Notes: generated by a model not told the origin, from the letters alone. A stretch of DNA of 42,438 nt from Neoaquamicrobium microcysteis (GCF_008180155.1 NZ_VSZS01000050.1:1-42438); one strand, 5' to 3'. Counted from the first letter of the stretch, positions 16,396 to 25,340 are shown. Numbers and translations: made by a program.

Positions 16396-17838
16396 ATGTA
16401 TGGCATCTTGGTTGTCGTCGCCGCGCTCGGTGGGCTCATTTATCTCGCCTATCGCGGCGTAACCCTGCTGATCCTGGCGCCGGGCCTTGCCATGCTCGCC
16501 GTGCTCGCCTCGCTCGAACGGCCCCTGCTTGCCAGCTACACCCAGATTTTCATGGTGGCGGCGGGCGACTTCATCGTCCAGTACTTTCCGGTCTTCCTGC
16601 TCGGCGCCATCTTTGGCAAGCTGATGGAGGACTCCGGCAGTGCTGAGGTTCTGGCCAATGCCACGATCCGCAAGCTTGGCAGCGAACGTGCGATCCTTGC
16701 CGTGGTGCTGTCCTGCGCGGCGATGACCTATGGCGGGGTATCGCTGTTCGTCGTCGCGTTCGCGGTGTTTCCGATCGCTGCTGCAGTGTTCCGTCGCGCC
16801 GACCTCCCCAAGCGCTTGATACCGGGCACCATCGCTCTTGGCGCCTTCACCTTCACCATGACCGCGCTGCCCGGTACGCCGGCGATCCAGAACGCCATCC
16901 CGATGCCTTATTTTGGCACTTCGCCGTTTGCCGCGCCGGGGCTCGGCATCCTGACCGCCCTGATCATGTTTGCGCTTGGCCAACTGTGGCTGGAGCGACG
17001 GGCGCGGGCCACCTCCGAAGGCTATGGCGATCACCCGGACACAGCACCGCTCGCCGCCACGGCCTTGCGCGACCGCGCCGCGGCCGAAGGCTTCGACATT
17101 GCCGAAATCTCCGCCGAAGCGCGTCCGGCCGAGCTGCCGTCCCTGATGCTGGCGGCAATGCCGCTTGCCACAGTAATTGCCGTCAATCTCGCCTTCACCA
17201 CCCTCGTCATCCCGGCCATGAACACTGACTACCTTGCTGCTTCAGAATATGGCGCGACGACAATCGATTCGGTGCGCGGCATCTGGTCCATCATCGTTGC
17301 TCTGGTCATCTCGATCCTAGTGATGATTGCCGTGAACCGGTCGCGCCTGCCTAGGCTGAACACCACCCTCGACGCCGGCGCCCACGCCTCGCTGCTGCCG
17401 ATTTTCAACACCGCGAGCCTTGTCGGATTCGGGTCCGTCATCGCCTCGCTGTCGGCCTTCGCCCTGATCCGCGATTCGGTGGTCGACATCGGCGGCGACA
17501 ATCCCCTGATCTCGGTTGCGGTCTCGGTCAGTCTTCTCGCCGGTATGACCGGCTCGGCCTCCGGTGGCATGAGCATTGCGCTCACCACGCTCGGCGCCGT
17601 CTATCTGGAGACGGCCCAGGCCGCAGGCATCTCGCCCGACCTGATGCACCGGGTGACTGCGGTGGCCACCGGCGGGCTCGACGCATTGCCCCATAACGGT
17701 GCCGTCATCACGCTGCTGGCAATCTGCGGCCTGACGCACCGCGAGGCCTATTTTGACATTGCCGTCGTCGCCGTGGTTGTGCCGATCATCGCGCTGATCG
17801 TGCTGATCACCCTGGGAACGTTGCTGGGGAGTTTCTGA
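16396..17838 (+). CDS. GntP-family permease
   Basis: This 480-aa protein has 12-14 predicted membrane helices and GntP/citrate-transporter-type segments: FPVFLLGAIFGKLMEDSGSA, MTYGGVSLFVVAFAVFPIA, and GMTGSASGGMSIALTTLG near the C-terminus. Family members take up gluconate or related organic acids with protons; the substrate here is not determinable. ATG 16396 is preceded by GGAG (16383-16386) and follows the patatin stop by 6 bp. A hydrophilic loop (about 200-240) separates the two halves. Complete. Confidence 0.87.
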   Translation: MYGILVVVAALGGLIYLAYRGVTLLILAPGLAMLAVLASLERPLLASYTQIFMVAAGDFIVQYFPVFLLGAIFGKLMEDSGSAEVLANATIRKLGSERAILAVVLSCAAMTYGGVSLFVVAFAVFPIAAAVFRRADLPKRLIPGTIALGAFTFTMTALPGTPAIQNAIPMPYFGTSPFAAPGLGILTALIMFALGQLWLERRARATSEGYGDHPDTAPLAATALRDRAAAEGFDIAEISAEARPAELPSLMLAAMPLATVIAVNLAFTTLVIPAMNTDYLAASEYGATTIDSVRGIWSIIVALVISILVMIAVNRSRLPRLNTTLDAGAHASLLPIFNTASLVGFGSVIASLSAFALIRDSVVDIGGDNPLISVAVSVSLLAGMTGSASGGMSIALTTLGAVYLETAQAAGISPDLMHRVTAVATGGLDALPHNGAVITLLAICGLTHREAYFDIAVVAVVVPIIALIVLITLGTLLGSF

Positions 17839-17925
17839 GAAGGAATCCCAGTCAAGTCAGCCCGGCCTGCAAAGGTATTCCGCCAGAGGCCGGTGGCGCG
17901 CGTGCAAGCATACCTCCGTGCATCG

Positions 17926-18342
17926 TCATCCGCGTGGAGAGGCAGCTCGCCACAAGAGAAGGTTGGACGTCAGGCCCATCCCCTCCGCGTCCATCCGGAG
18001 CCGGACGTTTAACCCGCCTGTGCCGATGTCGACACGCTCGACCAGCAATGTCACGATGCGTGCCTGCTCGGCAGGGAAGAGTTCGTCCCACAGCGGGTCG
18101 AGCTGCTGCAATGCCGCGCGGGCGTCGGCCTCGGAGACGCCGTCGGCGTGGGCACGCGCCGCCTTCCAAGTCCCCGCAACAACCTCTGGCTGTCGGAACA
18201 CGACACGGAGTTGGTCGGTGACCGCGGCCTCGATCTCCCCCGCCGGCACGCGACCGACCGGGCATGATCCGGCCCCGTGCTTCAGGACGGTCTGGCTGAC
18301 GTAGTAGCGGTAAAGCCTGTCGCCCTTGCGGGTGTGCCCTCG
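17926..18342 (-). pseudogene. Serine recombinase, C-terminal remnant
   Basis: The minus-strand frame contains the C-terminal region of a large serine recombinase/resolvase. There is a recombinase zinc-ribbon-like segment (HTRKGDRLYRYYVSQTVLKHG ... SCPVGRVPAGEIEAAV) and the downstream helical part (ALQQLDPLWDELFPAEQARI, VTLLVERVDIG). The catalytic resolvase domain is missing; sequence from 18343 to about 18640 does not restore it in any frame. It is therefore a leftover of a mobile element. Its 3' end contains the short repeat found at three places (17956-17988). Confidence 0.65.
17956..17988. repeat. 33-bp dispersed repeat, copy A
   Basis: This is the first of three near-identical copies (others at 22809-22841 and 24632-24664), all in the same orientation, core AGGTTGGACGTCAGGCCCAT. 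Here it overlaps the 3' end of the serine-recombinase remnant. Confidence 0.7.
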
Positions 18343-18653
18343 CCCACCAGCCAGAGGACGAGGTCGGCATGAATCGCGGCTCTCATCCCGGGAGCTTTGC
18401 TCCGATGCGAGAGGCCCGCCCAGCACCGAGGTGGTGAAGCCAGAACCAGGCCGATCAGCGATCAGCCTTAGGATGAGTCAGCCCCCTTGCGTCAGTCCCT
18501 GAAACCGCACGACTTCGCCAGCATCAGCGCCATGGCGAGCAGCACGAGAGAAAGCGCCTGCCGCCTGTGCTAGCGTCCTGGGCGCTTTCGGGTTTTCCCG
18601 CGGATGTTTCGATGCAATACTGCGAGGGGTCCCGTTTGATTGCTTGCCCCCCC

Positions 18654-19514
18654 ATGCCCATGCTGAAATCGATCCTTGTTGCCTCCGATCTTTCGTCCCG
18701 CTCCACGCCCGCCGTTCAGCGTGCTGTGCGGCTCGCCGAAGTGACCGGTGCGGCGCTCTGCGTTTTGCATGTGGTCGAGGACGACCTGCTCGAAGACCGG
18801 ATGCGCCACGAAATCTGGAGCGCCGAGGATTACCTGACTGCTCAGGTTGCAAGTTTCGGCAAACCCGGCGCCTGCGAAGTGGCTGTGCTTGCGGGCCATG
18901 CCTTTCACGTCATCGGGCAAGAGGCGCGCACCCGCGAAGCCGATCTGATCGTCATGGGGGCGCATCGGCGGCAGTTCCTGCGCGACGTTTTCGTGGGCAC
19001 GACTATCGAGCGTGTCACCCGAACGTCGGGACGCCCGGTCGTAATGGCAAACGACGGTAGGGGCGGGCCCTGGCGTCAGGTTCTAATTGCAACGGACATG
19101 TCCGAAGCGTCAGGCCAAGCCGCCCGCAAGGCGCATGCGCTCGGCCTGCTGGACAACGCCAATGTCACGTTCGTGCATGGCTACGCACCGATCACGCGAC
19201 AAATGATGACTCATGCGGGCATCCCGGCCGAGCGGGTTCACGAGGAAGCCGAGCGCGAGTTCCAGGCCACGCGTCGAGAACTTGGCCGGTTCATTCAGGG
19301 CCTCGAACTAGGCGATCTGAATTATAGCGCCCGCATCATCGAAGGCGTCGGCGCGGATGCCATCGCCGGTTTTGTGCAGCAAGCAAAGCCCGATCTTCTG
19401 GTGATCGGCACGCGCGGGCTCTCGGGGATCAAGCGTGTGTTTCTTGGCAGTGTCGCGCAGGATCTGATGGGTAGCGTCGAGATCGACGTGCTGGCGGTTC
19501 CGCCCCAGGGATGA
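18654..19514 (+). CDS. Tandem universal stress protein (two UspA domains)
   Basis: This 286-aa protein has two UspA domains (about 1-140 and 145-286). Each has the ATP-binding-type tail motif, MGAHRRQFLRDVFVGTTIERV in the first and GTRGLSGIKRVFLGSVAQ in the second, fitting G-2x-G-9x-G(S/T). The domain starts are ILVASDLSSRSTPA and VLIATDMSEASGQA. ATG 18654 is chosen because the Usp fold begins immediately (MPMLKSILVASD); an earlier ATG at 18612 is possible. It lies 47 bp upstream of the SLC13 permease gene and may be cotranscribed. Such pairs occur where Usp proteins modulate ion transporters. The preceding stretch 18343-18653 holds no recognisable gene. Confidence 0.85.
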   Translation: MPMLKSILVASDLSSRSTPAVQRAVRLAEVTGAALCVLHVVEDDLLEDRMRHEIWSAEDYLTAQVASFGKPGACEVAVLAGHAFHVIGQEARTREADLIVMGAHRRQFLRDVFVGTTIERVTRTSGRPVVMANDGRGGPWRQVLIATDMSEASGQAARKAHALGLLDNANVTFVHGYAPITRQMMTHAGIPAERVHEEAEREFQATRRELGRFIQGLELGDLNYSARIIEGVGADAIAGFVQQAKPDLLVIGTRGLSGIKRVFLGSVAQDLMGSVEIDVLAVPPQG

Positions 19515-19561
19515 GACGCCCGCGAGCCCATCGGCCCCTGACTGACTGCGAGGTCTGATCC

Positions 19562-21391
19562 ATGTCCCCTCTTGCGATGGTGCTGGCCCTGCTGGGCGCG
19601 GCGGTGGTCATGTTCGCGCTTAACCGTCCGCGCATGGATGTGGTGGCAGTGATCATGATGGTCGCGCTGCCGATGACCGGCGTCATCACCATGTCCGAGG
19701 CGCTGGTGGGCCTGTCGGACCCGAACATTGTGCTGATCGCGGCTCTGTTCGTGATCGGCGAGGCGCTGGTGCGTACCGGCGTCGCGCAGCGCCTGGGCGA
19801 TTGGCTGACGGCGCGTGCCGGAGCCAGCGAGGCGAAGCTGATCTTCCTCTTGATGGTGATCGTGGCAGGCGTCGGGTCGTTCATGTCCTCGACCGGGGTG
19901 GTGGCGATCTTCATTCCGATCGTGCTGCGCATCGCCCGCAACGCCCGCATCCCTGCGGGCCGGTTGATGATGCCGCTGTCGATGGCCGCGCTGATCAGCG
20001 GGATGATGACGCTGGTCGCCACCGCGCCCAATCTGGTCGTCCATTCCGAACTGATGCGGCAGGGGCACGAGGGCTTTGGTTTCTTCGCCTTCACCCCCTT
20101 TGGCGTCCCGGTCCTGGTGCTGGCCATCCTTCACATGCTGGTCGCGCGCCGCTTCCTCGCCCCGGGCACGGCGCCGGAATTGCCCGAGCGTGCCGCCCTG
20201 ACAGGTTGGGTCGCGGATTACGATTTGGCCGGGCGCGAGCATCGGTTGCGGTTGCGACCCGGCTCCGATCTCGCAGGCAAGCGGCTGGATGCGCTGGACC
20301 TTCGTGCCAGTGCAGGCATCAACATTATTGCGATCGAACGCGGTAGCCGGTTTCGCCGTAAACTGATCCATCCACGCGCCGAGACTGTGCTTGAGGCAGG
20401 CGACATCCTAATGATCGATCGTCGCTTGAATGGCGCATCGGGCTTCGATCTGGACGGCTTCACGTTGGCGCACGATCTGATCGCGCTGCCGGTCTCTGGT
20501 CAGTGGTTCACCGACACGGCACAGGAAATCGGCATGGCGCAGATCATCGTGCCGCCGACCTCGCGCCTGATCGGCAAGACAGTTACACAGGCCCGCTTTC
20601 GCAGCACCTATGACCTGTCGGTCATCGGCATAAGGCACGGCACGAAACCCGTTCCCATGGACGTGATCGACGAGCCCTTGCGCGCCGGCGACACGCTGCT
20701 GACCGTCGGCCCCTGGCGTGCGATCCGCAAGCTGGCGGACGAGCGCCGCGATCTGGTGCTGCTGGAACTGCCCGCGGAATCTGATGAAGCGGTGCCCGCC
20801 CGCCACCGCGCCCCGCTGGCCGTCGGCGTCCTGGTGCTGGTGCTGGTGCTGATGGTCTGGGGGATCGTTCCGAACGTGCAGGCAGCGCTGTTCGGTTGCC
20901 TGTTACTGGGGCTCTTCCGCTGCATCGACATGGCGGGCGCGTATCGCTCGATCCACTGGCAGAGCCTGATCCTTATCGTGGGCATGCTGCCGTTTTCGCT
21001 GGCGCTACAGCGTACCGGTGGGGTCGAGATCGCGGCACAGGCGTTGCTCGGTGCGCTCGACGGTGCCTCGCCCCGGCTGGTGCTGGCGGCGATCTTCGCG
21101 GTCACCGGGCTGCTCGGGCTCTTCATCTCGAACACGGCAACGGCCGTCCTGATGGCCCCGGTGGCGCTGGCCGTCGCCAGCGCCCTCGAGGCCTCGCCCT
21201 ATCCGTTCGCGATGACGGTGGCGCTGGCGGCCTCGGCTGCCTTCATGACGCCCGTCTCCTCACCGGTGAACACGCTCGTGGTGGGGCCGGGCAACTACCG
21301 GTTCGCGGATTTCCTGCGGATCGGCGTGCCCTTCGCTGCGATCTGCATGGCTGCCAGCGTGGCGCTGGTGCCGCTCGTGCTGCCATTCTAG
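19562..21391 (+). CDS. SLC13/DASS-family permease with two RCK_C (TrkA-C) domains
   Basis: This 609-aa protein has an N-terminal membrane half (1-215), a central hydrophilic region with two TrkA-C domains (about 220-290, LRPGSDLAGKRLDALDLRA; about 320-390, VPPTSRLIGKTVTQARFRST), and a C-terminal membrane half. The latter includes LILIVGMLPFSLALQRTGG, then FISNTATAVLMAPVALAVA and TPVSSPVNTLVVGPGNYRF. This architecture is typical of SLC13-type transporters for dicarboxylates, sulfate or similar anions, regulated by nucleotides or ions through RCK domains. ATG 19562 has GAGG at 19550-19553. Complete. The IS110-type element begins shortly after the stop, so it did not disrupt this gene. Confidence 0.88.
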   Translation: MSPLAMVLALLGAAVVMFALNRPRMDVVAVIMMVALPMTGVITMSEALVGLSDPNIVLIAALFVIGEALVRTGVAQRLGDWLTARAGASEAKLIFLLMVIVAGVGSFMSSTGVVAIFIPIVLRIARNARIPAGRLMMPLSMAALISGMMTLVATAPNLVVHSELMRQGHEGFGFFAFTPFGVPVLVLAILHMLVARRFLAPGTAPELPERAALTGWVADYDLAGREHRLRLRPGSDLAGKRLDALDLRASAGINIIAIERGSRFRRKLIHPRAETVLEAGDILMIDRRLNGASGFDLDGFTLAHDLIALPVSGQWFTDTAQEIGMAQIIVPPTSRLIGKTVTQARFRSTYDLSVIGIRHGTKPVPMDVIDEPLRAGDTLLTVGPWRAIRKLADERRDLVLLELPAESDEAVPARHRAPLAVGVLVLVLVLMVWGIVPNVQAALFGCLLLGLFRCIDMAGAYRSIHWQSLILIVGMLPFSLALQRTGGVEIAAQALLGALDGASPRLVLAAIFAVTGLLGLFISNTATAVLMAPVALAVASALEASPYPFAMTVALAASAAFMTPVSSPVNTLVVGPGNYRFADFLRIGVPFAAICMAASVALVPLVLPF

Positions 21392-21435
21392 CGACCATGC
21401 CCCGAGGCCTGAATGCCGCCAGAAGGTGGAGATGG

Positions 21436-22700
21436 GGTGGATGCCGCTCTCCCCTGACGGCATCGCGATGTGCCAAACTCGTTGTGTCGAAGCACAAGCT
21501 GTAGGAGAGGGCATCCATGGGAGAAGTTAGCATCATCGGCGTCGATCTGGCAAAGAACGTGTTCCAAGTTCACGGCGCGGCGGCGGACGGGTCGGTCGTG
21601 TTCCGCAAGAAGTTGTCGCGGCCGCAGTTCGCGCGGTTCATGGCGGACCAGCCGCCGTGCCTGGTGGCGATGGAGGCCTGTGCCAGCGCGCATTACTGGG
21701 CGCGGGAGATGGCGCGGCACGGGCACGAGGTCCGGCTGATCGCGCCGCACTACGTCAAGCCGTTCCTGAAACGGCAGAAGAATGACGCCGCCGATGCCGA
21801 GGCGATCGTCGAGGCGGCGCTGCGGCCGACGATGCGTTTCGTCGAACCGAAATCTGCGGAACAGCAAGCCCGGGCTGTGGCGTTCCGGACGCGCGAGCAG
21901 CTGGTGAAGCAGCGGACCGAGGCCGTGAATTCGCTCAGGTCGCACCTCTATGAGTTCGGCCATACGGCGCCCGAGGGCATCGGCTACCTGCCGCGCCTCG
22001 CAAAGATCATCGAAGATCCCGGGAGCGACGTGCCGGACCTCGCGCGGGAGATCTGCCGGATGCTCCTCGACCAGATCGCTCAGCTTACCGGCCGGATCGA
22101 TGCCCTGAAGGCCAGGATCGCAGCCATGTCTCAGGAGGCGGAGATGCCGCGCCAGTTGCAGACGATGCCGGGCGTCGGCCCGATCACCGCGCTCGCGGTC
22201 GAGACCTTCGCCCCGCCGATGGAGCAGTTCCGGCGCGGACGCGATTTCGCCGCCTGGCTCGGCCTGGTGCCGCGACAGCATTCCAGCGGTGGCAAGCAGA
22301 AGCTCGGGAAAACCTCGAAAATGGGCCAACGCGATATCCGGCGATTGCTGGTGATCGGAGCCACCGCCGTGATCCGCTGGGCCTCCAGGCGAGGGGCGCC
22401 GAAGGGTTCATGGCTGGCGCGGAGGCTGGAGCGCAAGCCGGTCCCGGTCGTGGCAACTGCACTGGCGAACAAGATGGCGCGCGGCATCTGGGCGATGCTG
22501 ACGCGCGGCGAAAGCTATCGCGGCCCTGTGCTGATCGGCGCCTGATCGGGAGCCGAGCGGCCATCCAGGTCACCGAGTTGTGAGGAAGACAAGATCCGAA
22601 TGGGCAATTGATCGACATGATCCGGGTCGGGCAAACCAGAAACCTTCTCCGAGCCTCGAGCTCGCTCTTGGAGATGTGGCCCCGCTCCGCGCATCACCAT
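21436..22700 (+). mobile_element. IS110-family (IS1111-like) insertion sequence
   Basis: An intact IS110-type transposase is flanked by structured non-coding DNA. The 5' leader has inverted arms GGATGCCGCTCTCC (21439-21452) and GGAGAGGGCATCC (21504-21516) plus the palindrome CATCGCGATG (21461-21470). The 3' non-coding stretch (22546 to about 22700) contains short self-complementary segments. IS110 elements lack classical terminal inverted repeats and target duplications, so both outer borders are estimates. Confidence 0.65.
21517..22545 (+). CDS. IS110-family transposase (DEDD recombinase)
   Basis: This 342-aa protein has an N-terminal DEDD RuvC-like catalytic domain with D10 (GVDLAKNVFQVHG), E53 (AMEACASAHYW), D90 and D93 (KNDAADAEAI). 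A coiled linker follows, then the C-terminal transposase_20 domain with PGVGPITALAVE, about residue 220, and the serine-containing HSSGGKQKLG near 255. The VDLAKNVFQVHG start is typical of the IS1111 branch. ATG 21517 is preceded by GGAGAGGG. It appears complete and could be active. IS110-family enzymes are known to use a bridge RNA from the element's non-coding end. Confidence 0.9.
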   Translation: MGEVSIIGVDLAKNVFQVHGAAADGSVVFRKKLSRPQFARFMADQPPCLVAMEACASAHYWAREMARHGHEVRLIAPHYVKPFLKRQKNDAADAEAIVEAALRPTMRFVEPKSAEQQARAVAFRTREQLVKQRTEAVNSLRSHLYEFGHTAPEGIGYLPRLAKIIEDPGSDVPDLAREICRMLLDQIAQLTGRIDALKARIAAMSQEAEMPRQLQTMPGVGPITALAVETFAPPMEQFRRGRDFAAWLGLVPRQHSSGGKQKLGKTSKMGQRDIRRLLVIGATAVIRWASRRGAPKGSWLARRLERKPVPVVATALANKMARGIWAMLTRGESYRGPVLIGA

Positions 22701-22808
22701 CCCGGCCAGCGGCGCCAGTCAGCCGCACGAACAGGCCTGACAAAAGACCGCACTCGATCACATGTCCGGACGATCAGAAATTCCTTGCAAACCGAGCGGC
22801 ATCCACAA

Positions 22809-22841
22809 AAGAAGGTTGGATATCAGGCCCATGCCCTCCGC
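22809..22841. repeat. 33-bp dispersed repeat, copy B
   Basis: This copy differs at a few positions from copy A; similarity extends five bases further left (CACAA before the repeat in both). It sits exactly where the IS5 transposase on the minus strand loses similarity to its family. The stretch 22700-22808 between the IS110 3' region and this repeat shows nothing recognisable. Confidence 0.65.
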
Positions 22842-23215
22842 GCCTTTCGTGCGTCCGATCGCGCGCGGACGATCCCCTTTTTTCGAAGACTGGCCGCGGT
22901 GCGGTGCGCCTTCAGGAATGTGCTGTCCATCATCAGCGTGTCGCCTTGAGCGCCTGGTTGCGCCAGCTCCTGAAATATTCTGGCGAAGATGCCCATCCGG
23001 GACCAGCGGGCGAACCGGTTATACAGGGTCTTATAAGGGCCATAGACCGCTGGCGCATCTTGCCAGCGAAGACCGTTTCGCTTGACATAGATGATGCCGC
23101 TCAGCACCTTGCAATCGTCAGATCGGGCACGCCCTCGCGCTTTGGGAAAGAAGGGCTGAATGCGTCGCATCTGCTCCGCGCTCAGCCAGAAGTATCTTGT
23201 ATTGCTCTGGTTCAT
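22823..23215 (-). pseudogene. IS5-family transposase, N-terminal half only
   Basis: The minus-strand reading from ATG 23215 gives the IS5 (IS427-like) N-terminal domain: YFWLSAEQMRRIQPFFPK, GLRWQDAPAVYGPYKTLYNR, FQELAQPGAQGDTLMMDSTF, ending in AHRTAASLRKKG. The last residues before the stop (ARKARRAWA) do not belong to the family; they come from the dispersed repeat copy B. The catalytic centre and C-terminal part are absent. The likely outer end of the element is near 23262-23275, where the minus strand reads AGGGTCAGTCCCTATAAATC. It is inactive. Confidence 0.8.
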
Positions 23216-23308
23216 GACCAGCATGAATCAGTCAACATGCTGGCGTGCAAGAAAGATTTATAGGGACTGACCCTAGGTTCTCAATCAAAAAACGTACGGA
23301 GTTTGAAC

Positions 23309-24289
23309 GTGTTGGAAATCTGGTTGCCGCTTATTGGCGGCCTTGTCTTGCTGATTGCAGGCGGCGAACTGTTGGTGCGCGGGGCCGTGCAGGTCGCCAC
23401 GGGCTTGGGCGTTTCGCCACTTGTCATTGGGTTAACGCTGGTGGGCTTCGGCACCTCGACGCCCGAGCTCGTAACGTCCGTGCAGGCCGCGCTTTCGGAT
23501 GCGCCGGGGATCGCGTACGGCAACATCGTCGGTTCCAACATCGCCAACATCCTGCTGATCGCGGGCATCGCGGCACTCCTGAGCCCGATTATCGTGGCGT
23601 CGTCGGCTCTCAAGCGCGACGGTCTGGTGATGCTGGCCGTGGCCGTGGCCTTCGCGGCAGCCGCTGCGGTGATGCCCATGGGGCGGGCCGTAGGCGCGGT
23701 CTTCATCCTTGCGCTCGTTGGGTACATCTTTCTTGCCTTCCGGCAAGAGCGCGCCGCCACCCCGGATCACGGAGCGGTCTACGACAAGAGCATCGCCTTG
23801 CAGGAGGTAGATCCCGCGCTCGCCCCTCCGGCGCCACCACAGGCGTCGCTCCTCGTCTCAGCCCTGATCGCCGTCGCCGGACTGGTGCTCGTCGTGTTCG
23901 GCGGCAAGTTCCTCGTCGACGGCGCCGTATCGCTCGCGCGTGGCTTCGGCATCTCAGAGACAGTGATCGGGCTGACCATCGTCGCGGTCGGCACCTCCAT
24001 GCCGGAACTCGTCACCTCCATCGTCGCCGGGCTCAAAAAGCAGGGCGACGTGGCCTTCGGCAACATCGTCGGTTCGAACATCTACAACATCCTTGGCATC
24101 GGCGGCTTCACCGCGCTGATCGCGCCAGGCGTGGTCCCGGCCGAGATCGTGAGCTTCGACAACCTCGTGATGATCGGCGTCTCGCTGGCGCTGGTCGCCT
24201 TCGCCTGGACCGGGCGCAGGATCGCGCGATGGGAGGGCGCGGTCCTGCTCGCCGGCTACCTCGTCTATGTCTGGGCGATCTGGCCCTAA
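23309..24289 (+). CDS. Sodium/calcium exchanger family protein (CaCA)
   Basis: This 326-aa protein has about ten membrane helices and the two inverted alpha-repeats of the Ca2+:cation antiporter family. The first is GFGTSTPELVTSVQ and GNIVGSNIANILLIAG; the second is AVGTSMPELVTSIVA and GNIVGSNIYNILGIGG. The acidic residues of both PELVTS motifs are intact. GTG 23309 is the likely start because GGAG at 23298-23301 is 7 nt upstream; the in-frame TTG at 23303 is too close to it. It should exchange Na+ (or H+) for Ca2+ at the inner membrane. An IS5 remnant lies just upstream, so its original promoter may be lost. Confidence 0.9.
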   Translation: MLEIWLPLIGGLVLLIAGGELLVRGAVQVATGLGVSPLVIGLTLVGFGTSTPELVTSVQAALSDAPGIAYGNIVGSNIANILLIAGIAALLSPIIVASSALKRDGLVMLAVAVAFAAAAAVMPMGRAVGAVFILALVGYIFLAFRQERAATPDHGAVYDKSIALQEVDPALAPPAPPQASLLVSALIAVAGLVLVVFGGKFLVDGAVSLARGFGISETVIGLTIVAVGTSMPELVTSIVAGLKKQGDVAFGNIVGSNIYNILGIGGFTALIAPGVVPAEIVSFDNLVMIGVSLALVAFAWTGRRIARWEGAVLLAGYLVYVWAIWP

Positions 24290-24311
24290 ATCCAGGATAG
24301 CGGCGGCGGGC

Positions 24312-24555
24312 TCAGGCCGCCGCCTTCTGCACCAGAAGCTTGTCGATGCGCCGACCGTCCATATCGACCACCTCGACCCCCCAGCCTTGCAGGTCGATGC
24401 GCTGCCCCACTTCCGGCAACTGGCCCACTTCGTCGAGGACAAGTCCTGCAACTGTCTCGAAGTCGCGATCTTCGTCCAAGTCGAGCGAGAGCAGATCGGC
24501 GAACTCGTCGACCGGCATCCAGCCCGCGATCAGGTAGGATCCGTCGGCCCGCGTC
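24312..24555 (-). pseudogene. CorC/HlyC-type hemolysin-family protein, C-terminal remnant
   Basis: The minus-strand frame reads ADGSYLIAGWMPVDEFADLL, then DFETVAGLVLDEVGQLPEVG, then GWGVEVVDMDGRRIDKLLVQK. This is the transporter-associated (CorC_HlyC) domain that ends CBS-domain hemolysin/magnesium-efflux family proteins. An in-frame stop at about 24557 and unrelated sequence beyond show that the DUF21 and CBS parts are missing. It is convergent to the exchanger gene, ending 22 bp after its stop. The stretch 24556-24804 holds only dispersed repeat copy C and a GGGAAC/GTTCCC hairpin near 24680-24695. Confidence 0.7.
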
Positions 24556-24631
24556 GCAGGTCATACAGGAGGTCGGGTCTCGCCATTCCGTCGAGGGTGC
24601 TTGCGATCAATAAAAACAATGACTTAGACTG

Positions 24632-24664
24632 GAGAAGGTTCGACGTCAGGCCCATCCCCTCCGC
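24632..24664. repeat. 33-bp dispersed repeat, copy C
   Basis: This copy differs from copy A at essentially one position in the 33 bp (GGTTCGACG instead of GGTTGGACG). It lies in non-coding DNA between the CorC-like remnant and the hypothetical gene at 24805. Confidence 0.7.
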
Positions 24665-24804
24665 CACTTCGGTATAAAACCGGGAACGCCGGTTCCCGCC
24701 GTCTTCCCTCGATCGCCGGGGCGGCGATACTCAGCTTGCCGAGTCTCGACGGAATATTGCATTGATGAAACTGGCAAAAAATCCCCACCTCGCACGTGCA
24801 AAAG

Positions 24805-25335
24805 TCAGGATTTCTGCGACATGGGGAGGCTGCTGGCCCAGTCATGCCAATAGGCTGCGATGGTCGAGGTTTGCTTTATGATACGATCTGGGGCCGGCGG
24901 AGCGGGCCACAGGTCCAGCCGATAACTATCGACGGGGGTATCGTTGATATTGGTGTCCAGTTCGTTGGCGGCCTGCATCGCCCGGCCTTGGTACCGCGCC
25001 CGATAGAACCCGACCGGCACGGCCATACCCACGCCACGATCGGCCGCCCATTCCATCAAGGTGATCTCTCCTCTGGGAGCTTGAAAAGAGACTTCCACAA
25101 TCTCCTCCCAACTTTTTTCAAAGCCGGGGTCTGCGTCGAACAGGTTTATGGTGATGCCTACAACGCCGGTATGCAGACCGGTCATCAGAAACAATATTGC
25201 TGGCATCTGTGCTCCGCAAAGGCCATTCTTTTGACCGAGGAAGCAATCGTCCATAAACCCGTTAAATTTACCATCCAATTCGATATAAGCTTGTCCATAC
25301 TGGACCTCGACATTTCCCGCGAACAGTTCGGTCAC
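24805..25335 (-). CDS. Hypothetical protein, possible partner of the truncated upstream gene
   Basis: This 176-aa soluble protein starts at GTG 25335, 5 nt after the upstream stop, with an AAGGA-type ribosome-binding site. I recognise the sequence style (beta-rich, GLHTGVVGITINLFDADP, SWEEIVEVSF, then a C-terminal LDLWPAPPAPDRIIKQTSTIAAYWH) from unannotated standalone bacterial proteins but cannot name a family. It has no signal peptide or membrane helix. Codon use is less GC-rich than the neighbours. Close coupling to the truncated gene upstream could indicate a toxin-immunity or two-component pair; this is speculative. Confidence 0.6.
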   Translation of the reverse strand: MTELFAGNVEVQYGQAYIELDGKFNGFMDDCFLGQKNGLCGAQMPAILFLMTGLHTGVVGITINLFDADPGFEKSWEEIVEVSFQAPRGEITLMEWAADRGVGMAVPVGFYRARYQGRAMQAANELDTNINDTPVDSYRLDLWPAPPAPDRIIKQTSTIAAYWHDWASSLPMSQKS

Positions 25336-25340
25336 AATCC

